From positions 62,001 through 126,000 of the forward strand of contig NZ_JAMXFD010000013.1 of the NCBI RefSeq assembly GCF_025370875.1: a DNA stretch of 64,000 nt. Reading direction: 5' to 3'. Positions 1-7,617 of this stretch are shown one piece after another. A model generated the notes under the pieces. The model was not told where the DNA came from and ran no database searches. It saw nothing but the letters and a program-made list of their open reading frames with translations. Both the position numbers and the translations under genes were made by a program. The DNA is from Laspinema palackyanum D2c. GTDB lineage: Bacteria; Cyanobacteriota; Cyanobacteriia; Cyanobacteriales; Laspinemataceae. Each line of letters begins with the position of its first letter. The stretch's first letter is position 1.

Positions 1-355
1 CTAAAGCAGTCGCAATTTGCAAAGCATCTGGTAATTTCAATCGGTATCGTGCCTCCATATCTGCTGCAAGTCGCCCAACTTCCACATCAATATTAGTCAA
101 GGTTATCCCTTGGGTATTCGTGAGCAAATCTAAAAAATTTTGCTGTAAAGCGCTGTCACCCAGTCGGAGTGGTAAAACCATACATTCTGCTAAAGTCACG
201 GGAGAGGATATTGCCCGCAACTTACCCCTTTCAATTTCTTGAAATAAGGCATCTACTACAGGAAAGAACGGAGTTACCCCCTGCACATAATAAATCACCG
301 GGGCCGTATCGAGATAAATTTGGGATACCCCCCTGAGCGCCGATTCAATCTTCAT
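1..355 (-). CDS. PIN-domain toxin, VapC-like (3' end beyond the window)
   Basis: This is a probable ribonuclease toxin of a type II toxin-antitoxin pair. Only the first 118 codons are visible because the gene runs off the left edge. The reading begins MKIESALRG and contains a YLDT motif (Asp16), an AEC motif (Glu57) and LPDALQIA (Asp110), which match the acidic metal-binding residues of PIN nucleases. The ATG overlaps the stop codon of the upstream antitoxin gene in an ATGA arrangement, the usual translational coupling of such pairs. The RNA target cannot be told from the sequence. Confidence 0.8.
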   Translation of the reverse strand, partial: MKIESALRGVSQIYLDTAPVIYYVQGVTPFFPVVDALFQEIERGKLRAISSPVTLAECMVLPLRLGDSALQQNFLDLLTNTQGITLTNIDVEVGRLAADMEARYRLKLPDALQIATAL

Positions 356-597
356 AATCCCTCAAATATCCGCTTTTCTCGTTCTGTCCATTCCCCCCGT
401 CCCTCATTAACCCAATCCTGAGCATCCTGCCCCTCTAGCAAGTTGGGCGCTATCCCCCTAAACTCACTCAGCTTGTGTTTTTTCGGTTTAACCGTTTGCC
501 GCTTCAGTTGCTCCGTTGCATGGCTAATCACCTGCAATTGTTCCTCGGGACTCAGTTGCTCAATTTCCCGTAACACTTGCGCTAATAACGGACTCAT
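352..597 (-). CDS. VapB-type antitoxin
   Basis: An 81-residue protein encoded immediately upstream of the PIN toxin and overlapping it by 4 bases. Its N-terminal half (LSPEEQLQVISHA and neighbours) resembles the short leader of many cyanobacterial antitoxins in which a 'LSPEEQ' helix precedes a variable toxin-binding tail. The tail contains an acidic and tryptophan-bearing segment (QDWVNEGRGEWTEREK). A strong AGGAGG ribosome site lies just upstream of the ATG. It should neutralise the PIN protein and may repress the pair. I see no classical ribbon-helix-helix or AbrB signature, so DNA binding is not assured. Confidence 0.7.
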   Translation of the reverse strand: MSPLLAQVLREIEQLSPEEQLQVISHATEQLKRQTVKPKKHKLSEFRGIAPNLLEGQDAQDWVNEGRGEWTEREKRIFEGL

Positions 598-762
598 AAC
601 CCCAACCTCCTAAGATTTGCCTAACTCGCTACATCTAATTTAGCGCTTGCCGCCACCGTTACATTCATCGGGTTTATAAATTTAACCCCTTCTCTAAATT
701 TAATCCCTCAAAACTCAATAAGTTACTATTCATTACTCCCCCAAAAACTATCAAAAATGGCA

Positions 763-1023
763 TTAACCCCTCTCTCCATAAATGCTTTCTCGGCTAATGG
801 CTTCATCGGATAAAGAGGGCCGATCGCCCGGGTGACTCGCCGCCCACTCCCGAAACGCTTTGGCCCTTTCTGCTGGAGTGGCGGTTTCATAAAAAGGACG
901 CTCTTTCTCAGATTCTGACAGGTTTTCTGGGTGGGTTTTCAGCTTTTCCTCCAAGAGCGATCGCTCCTCTGGGGAAAGAGATTGAACAACTTGGGCTAAA
1001 GATTCCACTAATTTAATATTCAT
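763..1023 (-). CDS. Orphan antitoxin-like protein
   Basis: An 86-residue protein starting MNIKLVESLAQ. An in-frame ATG lies 5 codons upstream, but the chosen start has AGGAGAAGG directly before it. It shares the LSPEERSLLEEKL helix with the antitoxin at 352..597, followed by a charged tail (PAERAKAFREWAASH) typical of cyanobacterial antitoxins that pair with PIN toxins. No toxin gene follows it: the next 165 bases on this strand hold no reading frame of PIN size. It may therefore be an orphan or a remnant of a lost pair. The family assignment is from pattern only. Confidence 0.5.
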   Translation of the reverse strand: MNIKLVESLAQVVQSLSPEERSLLEEKLKTHPENLSESEKERPFYETATPAERAKAFREWAASHPGDRPSLSDEAISRESIYGERG

Positions 1024-1052
1024 ACCTTCTCCTGTCATGCTGGGGTAGGGAG

Positions 1053-1118
1053 CAGAAACCGGGTTTCTTCAACAAATATAAGCGAAAATTCCCGAGCTTG
1101 AGTTCCGGTTTCTGGTCC
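1053..1118. repeat. Dispersed inverted repeat of the AGAAACCGGGTTTCT family
   Basis: The left end GCAGAAACCGGGTTTCT and the right end CCGGTTTCTGG flank about 35 bases. The same 15-base palindrome AGAAACCGGGTTTCT recurs near 14.1 kb and in a double copy at 26.1-26.3 kb. It is probably a non-coding dispersed element. Confidence 0.6.
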
Positions 1119-1222
1119 CTGTTAGAAAGGTGGGGTAAAACAGGAATAGGGGTGTAAAATTGAGGGGGGTCTAGGCGGATCGCCCGCTTTTTTAAGCTCG
1201 TGAAAGCAGAATCTAAAAGTGA

Positions 1223-1531
1223 ATGGAAAACGAAGGCACGGCTTTTTATAGAGGGGGTAGCAATTTTGCTGCCAAACCCTCGGAAGTTAGAATAGATGCG
1301 GAAACCAATACCGTTAAACCCACTCATGGCATCTCGATTCATAAAGATGCCACTATCATGAGACGTTTTGGAGGGGCCTATAAAATCTTGTTTCTGCCGG
1401 AAACGTTAAAATTAGTTCAAAGAGGACGAGATCGGGGTCATTACGAAATTGTCCCGAGAGAGGCTAATTTACTCACCTACGAACAATATCAAGACGAGTT
1501 AAACAAAATCAAGGCCGTTTTAGAGGAATAG
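1223..1531 (+). CDS. Unassigned small protein, possible toxin module of an effector/immunity pair
   Basis: A 102-residue protein I cannot assign to a named family. It contains FYRGG near the N terminus, KPTHGISIHKD in the middle and the stretch GRDRGHYEIVPRE towards the C terminus. From memory this pattern resembles short C-terminal modules of secreted polymorphic toxins, but here it stands alone without signal peptide or delivery domain. It is followed after 4 bases by a second gene with its own ribosome site. A free-standing module of this kind could be a remnant of a larger toxin gene or a domesticated enzyme. Catalytic residues cannot be named with confidence. Confidence 0.5.
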   Translation: MENEGTAFYRGGSNFAAKPSEVRIDAETNTVKPTHGISIHKDATIMRRFGGAYKILFLPETLKLVQRGRDRGHYEIVPREANLLTYEQYQDELNKIKAVLEE

Positions 1532-1535
1532 CAAT

Positions 1536-1991
1536 ATGGAAACTGCACCGAAACTGATATTTAAAGATGGCTGGGATGAAAGAGATGAGGTGGAAACGCC
1601 CATGAAAGGATGTAGAAGCGATGGAATCGTTGATTGCGGTGATGGCACAACCTATTCAGTTTATTTTATTGATCCCATTCGCTTAGAGCAAGATTTAGAG
1701 GCGGAGGTAGAATGTGGTTCCCCTTTTCTGGCCCCACCGGGATTGATTGTGGTACCCGAGGTGACGCGAAGTGCTATGGAAACAGCGATCGCCCAATTAT
1801 GGAAGCAAGGATATTTTGAGGCGTTGCAGCCACTACAACAGAAAAGGGTACCACAGACAATCGGGGATGTTTCTAGATCAAAGGAATTCCACAAGAGTCT
1901 GGATGAACTAAGACTGAGCAATTTCTTGGCTAAAGAGGATGAAACCTTAGAATCTTTAGGGGAAAGGAAGCTGAAGAATCAGATTGAGTAG
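1536..1991 (+). CDS. Unassigned protein, possible immunity partner
   Basis: A 151-residue acidic protein encoded 4 bases after the gene ending at 1531, with GAGGAA as ribosome site. The conserved-looking core is DCGDGTTYSVYFIDPIRLEQ followed by FLAPPGLIVVPEVT and a helix containing AIAQLWKQGYF. The last 50 residues are charged and probably disordered. It has no signal peptide and no membrane segment. Tight coupling to the upstream small protein, an acidic composition and a single globular domain fit an immunity protein, but this is inferred from gene order. A plain hypothetical protein is the fallback call. Confidence 0.5.
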   Translation: METAPKLIFKDGWDERDEVETPMKGCRSDGIVDCGDGTTYSVYFIDPIRLEQDLEAEVECGSPFLAPPGLIVVPEVTRSAMETAIAQLWKQGYFEALQPLQQKRVPQTIGDVSRSKEFHKSLDELRLSNFLAKEDETLESLGERKLKNQIE

Positions 1992-2379
1992 CAACAGAAC
2001 TGGAGATTTTGTTGCCTAAGCCTGAAACTGTTGATTTTTCCTTTGGGAGTGTAAAATTCTCTCCCTCCATTACTAGAGAGTGCCACAGGCGATCGCCTCG
2101 GCGGTCATAATTCAGCCCCGTTGATCAAAGTATTTCTGACTCCTAGGGTAACTGGAGCGAGGACGATCTCAAAATATTCGTTTACCCACTTACACCCACA
2201 GAAACCCCCTAGGGTGCATCAAGTGGTTCTTTTTCAGCTTTAAGCTGTACTGGGGGACAGGCATCACCCGCTGTTCTCCTACTCTACATTCTTTCCCTCC
2301 CCGCCTCCACTTCAGCCGGGATGTGATCAGCATCACCGACTCTCCTGCGTCAAGTCACTGCAACACTTCTTAACATTGC
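1992..2379. other. Intergenic stretch without recognisable gene
   Basis: No convincing reading frame on either strand. The last part forms the promoter region of the first psb34 copy; its HLR1 box is listed separately. Confidence 0.5.
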
Positions 2380-2397
2380 GTTACATTTATTTACATA
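2380..2397 (+). promoter_or_regulatory. HLR1 box (RpaB site) before first psb34 copy
   Basis: GTTACATT-ta-TTTACATA is an exact fit to the high-light regulatory element HLR1: two octamers (G/T)TTACA(T/A)(T/A) separated by two bases. RpaB binds such sites in cyanobacterial high-light-inducible genes. The box ends 21 bases before the ATG at 2419, so it probably overlaps the transcription start or leader. That would suit repression under low light. Confidence 0.75.
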
Positions 2398-2418
2398 AAG
2401 ACACCGAGGAAAAACGAA

Positions 2419-2589
2419 ATGTACACCAGCACTGACGAAAAGGGAATCCTGAACAACTTTGCCACCGAACCCAAGCTGTATCACGCTGATTATCCGACTC
2501 CTGAAGAGCAAAAGCGTTACATTGCTTACGGTGTGGCCTCAGCATTACTTGTGGCCTTGAGGATTTTTACCGCTGTCGCCATCAGCTAA
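2419..2589 (+). CDS. psb34: Psb34-type photosystem II assembly protein, copy 1
   Basis: A 56-residue protein starting MYTSTDEKGILNNFATEP. The N-terminal NNFATEPK motif followed by a single C-terminal membrane helix (about residues 36-54) is the hallmark of the ssl1498/Tsl0063 family of light-harvesting-like proteins, known as Psb34. That protein binds CP47 in PSII assembly intermediates (RC47) in place of HliA/HliB. A GAGGA ribosome site precedes the ATG. The gene is followed 120 bases later by a nearly identical copy. Compared with copy 2 the membrane helix carries an Arg (VALRIF) where copy 2 has Thr, which puts a charge inside the predicted helix. Confidence 0.8.
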   Translation: MYTSTDEKGILNNFATEPKLYHADYPTPEEQKRYIAYGVASALLVALRIFTAVAIS

Positions 2590-2671
2590 TCTGTAAGGGT
2601 TGATGAAGGGTAAGCGTCTTTACCACGCTTAATGCCCTAAGTCAAGTTAGAGCAAGACTTCTTAATATTGC

Positions 2672-2689
2672 ATTACATTTATTTACATA
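2672..2689 (+). promoter_or_regulatory. HLR1-like box before second psb34 copy
   Basis: ATTACATT-ta-TTTACATA differs from the HLR1 consensus only at the first base (A for G/T). It lies 21 bases before its ATG, the same spacing as in the first copy. The duplicated block therefore included the regulatory region, and both copies probably have their own promoter under RpaB control. Confidence 0.65.
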
Positions 2690-2709
2690 AGCCAGCGAGG
2701 ACAAACGAA

Positions 2710-2880
2710 ATGTACACCAGCACTGACGAAAACGGAATTCTGAACAACTTTGCCACCGAACCCAAGCTGTATCACGCTGAGTATCCGTCTCCTGAACAGC
2801 AAAAGCGCTACATTGCTTACGGTGCGGCATCTGCGTTACTTGTGGCCCTGACGATTTTTACCGCAGTTGCCATTAGCTAA
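2710..2880 (+). CDS. psb34: Psb34-type photosystem II assembly protein, copy 2
   Basis: A 56-residue paralogue of the gene at 2419..2589, identical in most positions (MYTSTDENGILNNFATEP; helix ending TIFTAVAIS). It has the same NNFATEPK motif and a single C-terminal transmembrane helix, so the same role in PSII assembly or repair under light stress is expected. An upstream in-frame ATG at 2668 exists. The start at 2710 is preferred because it aligns with copy 1 and has GCGAGGA as ribosome site. A rho-independent terminator follows. Confidence 0.82.
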   Translation: MYTSTDENGILNNFATEPKLYHAEYPSPEQQKRYIAYGAASALLVALTIFTAVAIS

Positions 2881-2914
2881 TCTCCAAGTTTCGATTCAAC
2901 TCTCCTCTATAAAG

Positions 2915-2943
2915 CGTCCCTACTGGTTAGGGGCCTTTTTTTT
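2915..2943 (+). terminator. Rho-independent terminator after psb34 copy 2
   Basis: CCCTA / TAGGG stem with loop CTGGT, followed by GGCC and eight T residues, 35 bases downstream of the psb34 stop codon. Confidence 0.75.
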
Positions 2944-3019
2944 GTGCCGGAGGAAATTGTCAGCGATCGCCTCTTCCCCTAAGATGGCAACTAGCGGCAC
3001 TTACAACAAACCACCCTTT

Positions 3020-3361
3020 ATGACTGAGACCATTTTTAGTAAAATCATCCGTCGGGAAATTCCGGCTGATATCGTTTATGAGGATAACTTGTGCCTCGCC
3101 TTCCGAGATGTGAATCCTCAAGCGCCGGTTCATGTTTTGGTGATTCCCAAGGAACCCGTCGCCAAATTATCTGATGCAGAGTCCAACCATCATGCCTTGA
3201 TGGGTCATTTGCTCTTAACTGTTAAGCGCGTCGCCGAACAACTCGACCTCAAAAATGGCTATCGAGTGGTGATTAATTGCGGGGACGATGGGGGACAAAC
3301 GGTGAATCATTTACACCTGCATATTCTCGGGGGACGGTCCCTTGGTTGGCCTCCTGGATGA
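3020..3361 (+). CDS. HIT (histidine triad) family nucleotide hydrolase
   Basis: A 113-residue protein starting MTETIFSKIIRREIPADIVYED. That N terminus and the C-terminal HLHLHILGG triad identify the HINT/PKCI branch of the histidine triad superfamily. These enzymes hydrolyse purine nucleoside phosphoramidates and related AMP conjugates. The middle contains HVLVIPKEP and INCGDDGGQTVNHLHLH, both standard for the family, and the length is normal. A longer frame extends upstream to 2867, but that part overlaps the terminator and has no family similarity. The gene stands alone downstream of psb34. Confidence 0.92.
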   Translation: MTETIFSKIIRREIPADIVYEDNLCLAFRDVNPQAPVHVLVIPKEPVAKLSDAESNHHALMGHLLLTVKRVAEQLDLKNGYRVVINCGDDGGQTVNHLHLHILGGRSLGWPPG

Positions 3362-3418
3362 GGCGATGAGCGCCGATTTCGCTTAATTTTAGGGGCAATT
3401 CACCCATTGCCCCTCTCT

Positions 3419-5050
3419 CTAAACAATGGTTTTGAGACTATGGGCCGCTTCATTGAGCTTTTGAATCCCGACTTTGGTTTGGGTGATGCCGCTGGCGGTT
3501 TGGACGGCACCTTGGTTGAGATTATTCATCGCTTCAACCACCTCTTGAATGGCGATCGCCTGCTGTTTAGCGGTTAAAGAAATTTGTTGATTGTTGACCA
3601 CCACCTCATTGACCGCTGTTAGGGAATTTTGTTGATTTTGTAACACCACGTCATTAATCGCTTGGACCACCCCTTCCGAGGATTTTAAAACAATTTCCTC
3701 GATCGCCTCGGTGACCTTAATAAAAGCATCTGCTGTATCTCGGGACAATTCGATGCCGGTTTCGGCAGTTTTGCGCCCTTCATCGGTTACCATCACCGTA
3801 GAATTAATCGCACTCTGAATCGCAAATACCAACTGATTAATCTTCTCAGCAGATTTTTTACTTTGGTCTGCCAGCTTTCTAATTTCACTGGCAACCACGC
3901 CAAATCCTTTGCCATGTTCTCCCGCGCGGACTGCTTCTACTGCCGCATTGAGAGAGAGCATATTAGTTTGATTAGCCAAATCACTGACGAGATTCGTAAT
4001 CGAGCCAATTTGATTAGTTTGTTCACTCAACCGCAAGATTTGCTCGGCGATCGCCGCGACTTTTTCTTTTAAAATAGACATTCCCTCTAAAGTCCGACCC
4101 ACGGTTTTGTTCCCACCTTCGGCTAAGGTGAGGACCTGACGGGACCCCTGGGCTGAAGACTCGGCTAAGGATAAGACATCTCGCGCACCCACCACGGATG
4201 ATTCTGCTAATCCTAAGATTTGACGGGCATTTTCCGCAGCAGACTCAGCTTGTTGTACGGTTTGCGCTGAAGAGACCCCCAGTTGATGCATGGTGCTCGT
4301 TGTTTGATTGGCAGAAGAAGCTTGATAGCTGGCACTGCGTTCTTGTTGTTCCACTGTGGCAGAGATTTCGCTGGAAGAGGTGACGATCGCATTAACCGTT
4401 TCATTAATGGTTTGATTGGTTTTGGCGATCGTTGACCAAATCAAAGAAGCAGCCACAGTCCCTAAGAACAAAGATAATAAGGTAGTGACCATTGCCGCCC
4501 CAATTAAAAATCGGATACTCTCCTGGGCTTGGGCTGTATAGTCATCCAGGATCTTCTGCTCATTATCATTAAAAATTCCCCCTAGGTTATCCAGCCTTCC
4601 CACCAGTGTTTTGGACTCTCGCAAGTAGAGATTGACGGCTTCATCATGTCTATTTCCATTTTTTAATTCTAGGGTTCTCAGAGACATCTGATAATACTCT
4701 TGACCAGCCAGAATCATGGTTCTATAAATTTCTTGTTGTTCCGGCTCGTGGATTAGAGGTTCTACTATCCTAGCGGCAGTATCATACCGTTCTTTTTGGT
4801 TCTGAAATTCTAATAAAGCCTCTTCGCTCTGTATTAGTAAATATCCGCGAACTTGCCGCGCCATCATCGCAGTGCTCAACACCATTTCATCGGTGTAAGA
4901 TAAAATTCTTTGCGCTCTACTCACCTCATTAAATTTTTCCGATATTTCACTCATTACGGAATACACCAACCCACTAAATACCATAATTAAGAAGACCGGA
5001 ATTGAAAAGCCTAAAAAAATGCGGCCTCTTAACTTTAAATCTTTGAACAT
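3419..5050 (-). CDS. Methyl-accepting chemotaxis protein with CHASE3-like sensor (long form)
   Basis: A 543-residue chemoreceptor. A membrane helix at about 11-31, a helical periplasmic sensor (about 35-178, CHASE3-like) and a second membrane helix at about 181-205 lead directly into a long signalling coiled coil. The hairpin tip (about 357-395) contains [19 protein letters not shown] and [16 protein letters not shown], which should bind CheW/CheA. The usual NAAIEAARAGE is altered to [11 protein letters not shown]. No C-terminal CheR pentapeptide is present. Relative to its neighbour at 5288..6829 it has an extra 14-residue unit ([14 protein letters not shown], 296-309) on the N-terminal arm and an extra 15-residue unit (471-485) on the C-terminal arm. 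No che genes lie nearby. It probably serves phototaxis or chemotaxis of gliding or twitching filaments. Confidence 0.9.
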   Translation of the reverse strand: MFKDLKLRGRIFLGFSIPVFLIMVFSGLVYSVMSEISEKFNEVSRAQRILSYTDEMVLSTAMMARQVRGYLLIQSEEALLEFQNQKERYDTAARIVEPLIHEPEQQEIYRTMILAGQEYYQMSLRTLELKNGNRHDEAVNLYLRESKTLVGRLDNLGGIFNDNEQKILDDYTAQAQESIRFLIGAAMVTTLLSLFLGTVAASLIWSTIAKTNQTINETVNAIVTSSSEISATVEQQERSASYQASSANQTTSTMHQLGVSSAQTVQQAESAAENARQILGLAESSVVGARDVLSLAESSAQGSRQVLTLAEGGNKTVGRTLEGMSILKEKVAAIAEQILRLSEQTNQIGSITNLVSDLANQTNMLSLNAAVEAVRAGEHGKGFGVVASEIRKLADQSKKSAEKINQLVFAIQSAINSTVMVTDEGRKTAETGIELSRDTADAFIKVTEAIEEIVLKSSEGVVQAINDVVLQNQQNSLTAVNEVVVNNQQISLTAKQQAIAIQEVVEAMNNLNQGAVQTASGITQTKVGIQKLNEAAHSLKTIV

Positions 5051-5287
5051 GGGGGCAGTCTCCTTCAGCCAATGGCTCCTATCTCTGATCCTAAAAATAT
5101 TGTAGCTAACCCCCCAGAGTTTAGACGGGGATTCGGATCCTTTTGAAGGAAAGAGGAAGAACCATAAATTTAACCCAATAGGTGGACGTACTTAGGGGGA
5201 AAATATTTTGAATACAGACTGTCCACCTCCAAAAAAAAGTGCCGTTATTCCGAGGGGGAAAATCCAGTAAATTATCGGGAATATTAC

Positions 5288-6829
5288 TTAGACCAAGGCA
5301 TTCAAATTTTGGGCTGTTTCATTTAATTTATGAATGCCGATTTTGGTTTGGTTAATGCCGTTGACGGTTTCTACGGCACCTTGGTTGAGGTCGTTCATGG
5401 CGGTGACCACCTGGTTAATGGCGACCGCTTGCTGTTTGGTGGTCAGGGAAATTTGCCGAGAGTTGAGAACGACATCATTAATGGCATTCAGGGAGGCTTG
5501 TTGATTGGTCAAAATCACCTCATTAATCGCTTCGGTGACTTTGGAAAAGGCTTCGGCAGTTTCCCGAGAGAGGGTGATACTTTCCTGGGCTTTTCTTTTG
5601 CCATCTTCCGTGACGGTAACCGTTGAAGCAATGGCGGATTCTATATTAACGATCAGGGTACTAATTTTCTGGGCGGAGGTTTTACTTTGGTCGGCCAGTT
5701 TGCGAATTTCTGTGGCAATCACGCTAAATCCCTTGCCATTTTCTCCGGCGCGAACGGCTTCTACTGCGGCATTGAGGGCCAACATATTGGTTTGTCCAGC
5801 GAGGTCACTGACGAGACTGGTAATGTTACTAATTTGGTTGGTTTGCTCACTCAAACGGAGAATTTGGAGGGCAATGGCTTCTACTTTGTCCGTTAAAACT
5901 GACATTCCTTCTTGAGTGCGCTCCACGGCTTGGATGCCGCGATCGGCGAGGGTTAAGACGTCTTGAGCGCCTTGCACTGAAGATTCTGCAAGCTGCAAGA
6001 CTTGATTGGCGTTGTTTTCGGAGAATTGGGCTTGTTCGGCGGTGAGGGTGGAGGAGGAGCCTAATTCGGTCATTGTGGCACTGGTTTCGTTGACTGAGGT
6101 GGCTTGTTGAGAGAGGGTGCGTTCATGTTGCTCAACGGTGGAGGCAATTTGGGTCGATGCGGAGGCGATCGCATTGGTTTCTTGGCGGATAACTCGGGCA
6201 ATGCTGGAGGAAATAATCAGGGCCACTCCCACCGCAATGCCCACTAATAATAAACAGCCTAGGGTGATCCACATCACTAGGGCTTGTAAAGTTCGGGTGG
6301 ACTCCTCATTTTCTGATAACAACAAGGTTTTTTGCTGGGCTTCAAACTCCTCCGTAAGTTCTTTAAATCGAGTCACTAATTGTGTGCCTTTTGCCGTGGA
6401 CCATAGGGTGATCGCCTCCTCCTTTTTCCCGGCATCATAAAGGTTTCTTACCTCGTTGTAGAACTTGATGTAGTCTCTAGTTAGGTCAATCATCTCCTGA
6501 ATCACTTCTCGATCTTCGGGAAGCACATACAGTTCTTTTGCTTGCTCCACGAGGTTATCAAAGTCGCTGACTGCGCTATAATATCGGTTGAGATATTCTA
6601 AATTCCCATTCACGAGATACCCCCGGGCCTCTCTCACGATACCTAACGCGGTATTGGTGATATCATTTAAGGTGATGAGTCGGGCTTGAATCAATTCAAC
6701 ATTTTCAAAAGAACGACTGACTTTTTGAGCAGATTCATAAGTAACGATCATAAATCCGGTAATGGCGATCGCGATGGGGATGCCATATCCCAATACCATC
6801 TGATTTCGGAGCTTTAAATTAGCAAACAT
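5288..6829 (-). CDS. Methyl-accepting chemotaxis protein with CHASE3-like sensor (short form)
   Basis: A 513-residue paralogue of the receptor at 3419..5050, encoded upstream on the same strand with a 237-base gap. Membrane helices lie at about 12-31 and 182-207, with a CHASE3-like helical sensor between them. The signalling tip (about 343-381) carries [18 protein letters not shown] and [16 protein letters not shown]. It has one [14 protein letters not shown] unit where the neighbour has two, and one fewer 15-residue unit on the returning arm. The coiled coil is therefore about 30 residues shorter in total. The two genes clearly arose by duplication. No HAMP domain is obvious in either. The ligand is unknown. 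Confidence 0.9.
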   Translation of the reverse strand: MFANLKLRNQMVLGYGIPIAIAITGFMIVTYESAQKVSRSFENVELIQARLITLNDITNTALGIVREARGYLVNGNLEYLNRYYSAVSDFDNLVEQAKELYVLPEDREVIQEMIDLTRDYIKFYNEVRNLYDAGKKEEAITLWSTAKGTQLVTRFKELTEEFEAQQKTLLLSENEESTRTLQALVMWITLGCLLLVGIAVGVALIISSSIARVIRQETNAIASASTQIASTVEQHERTLSQQATSVNETSATMTELGSSSTLTAEQAQFSENNANQVLQLAESSVQGAQDVLTLADRGIQAVERTQEGMSVLTDKVEAIALQILRLSEQTNQISNITSLVSDLAGQTNMLALNAAVEAVRAGENGKGFSVIATEIRKLADQSKTSAQKISTLIVNIESAIASTVTVTEDGKRKAQESITLSRETAEAFSKVTEAINEVILTNQQASLNAINDVVLNSRQISLTTKQQAVAINQVVTAMNDLNQGAVETVNGINQTKIGIHKLNETAQNLNALV

Positions 6830-7617
6830 AGTCGGTGATTTTCCTTTTTTAATACAACAAATAATGACTTGATGTCAATCTTTGAGTCATTGCTGCATTG
6901 ACCTAAAAAGTAAAAATGCACTAGCTAAATACGTTTAGATCTGTGCTGAGTCGAGTGAAGTGCAGCTACATCCCCGGTCTTCAGTCCTTTCAGGCTTAAA
7001 ATCACTCCCTCATGAAGAGTGAATCCTTCGGTCAGCCATCTCCCTGAAGGTTTGATAATGTTCCTGCCGCTCATGATTCGATTTCAAACTCCTCATTTTA
7101 CAGCAGTCAGCCGACTATAAAACCCCAGCCCGATTACGGAGGGAATTTTAACTCAATCCGCCTTAATTTTCCGATTTACCCCACATTTACACTCTCTATT
7201 ATTATCGCCCAAAATGGGGACAAACATCCCAAGCATTCAGGATAGTTTACAATTCGCATTATCTTTTAACAATTTTTGAGAGAGTTTTTTGTTTCTATCC
7301 ACTAAAACCTTGTTACAGTCAGGGTTTCCCCAGAGACCCTAGATTGAAGGCCCCTGATTGTAGGCCGCCTAAATCATGTTTTCCCAAACCCGGGTTTATG
7401 CCCTAAACTGCTCCATATTCTGAAGAACGGGTTGAGATCTTCAGATCATTGATCGCTGATTGGAGATAAATGATTAAGGATTGTTAAGACTCCATGACTC
7501 ACTCTGACTCCCTAGGGAATCAACCCCATCTCAACTCGTGGAGTGAATCACCTTCTCCTGTGGTTGGATAGGATATTAGCTAAAGCATTCCTAACTGTCT
7601 TTGAACCCTATAGCCCA
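6830..7617. other. Long intergenic region between divergent genes
   Basis: No reading frame with coding character. It must contain the promoters of the receptor gene (minus) and of the Hsp70-like gene (plus). I could not identify a riboswitch or known regulatory RNA. A GTG-initiated extension of the Hsp70-like frame reaches back to 7543. Confidence 0.4.
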
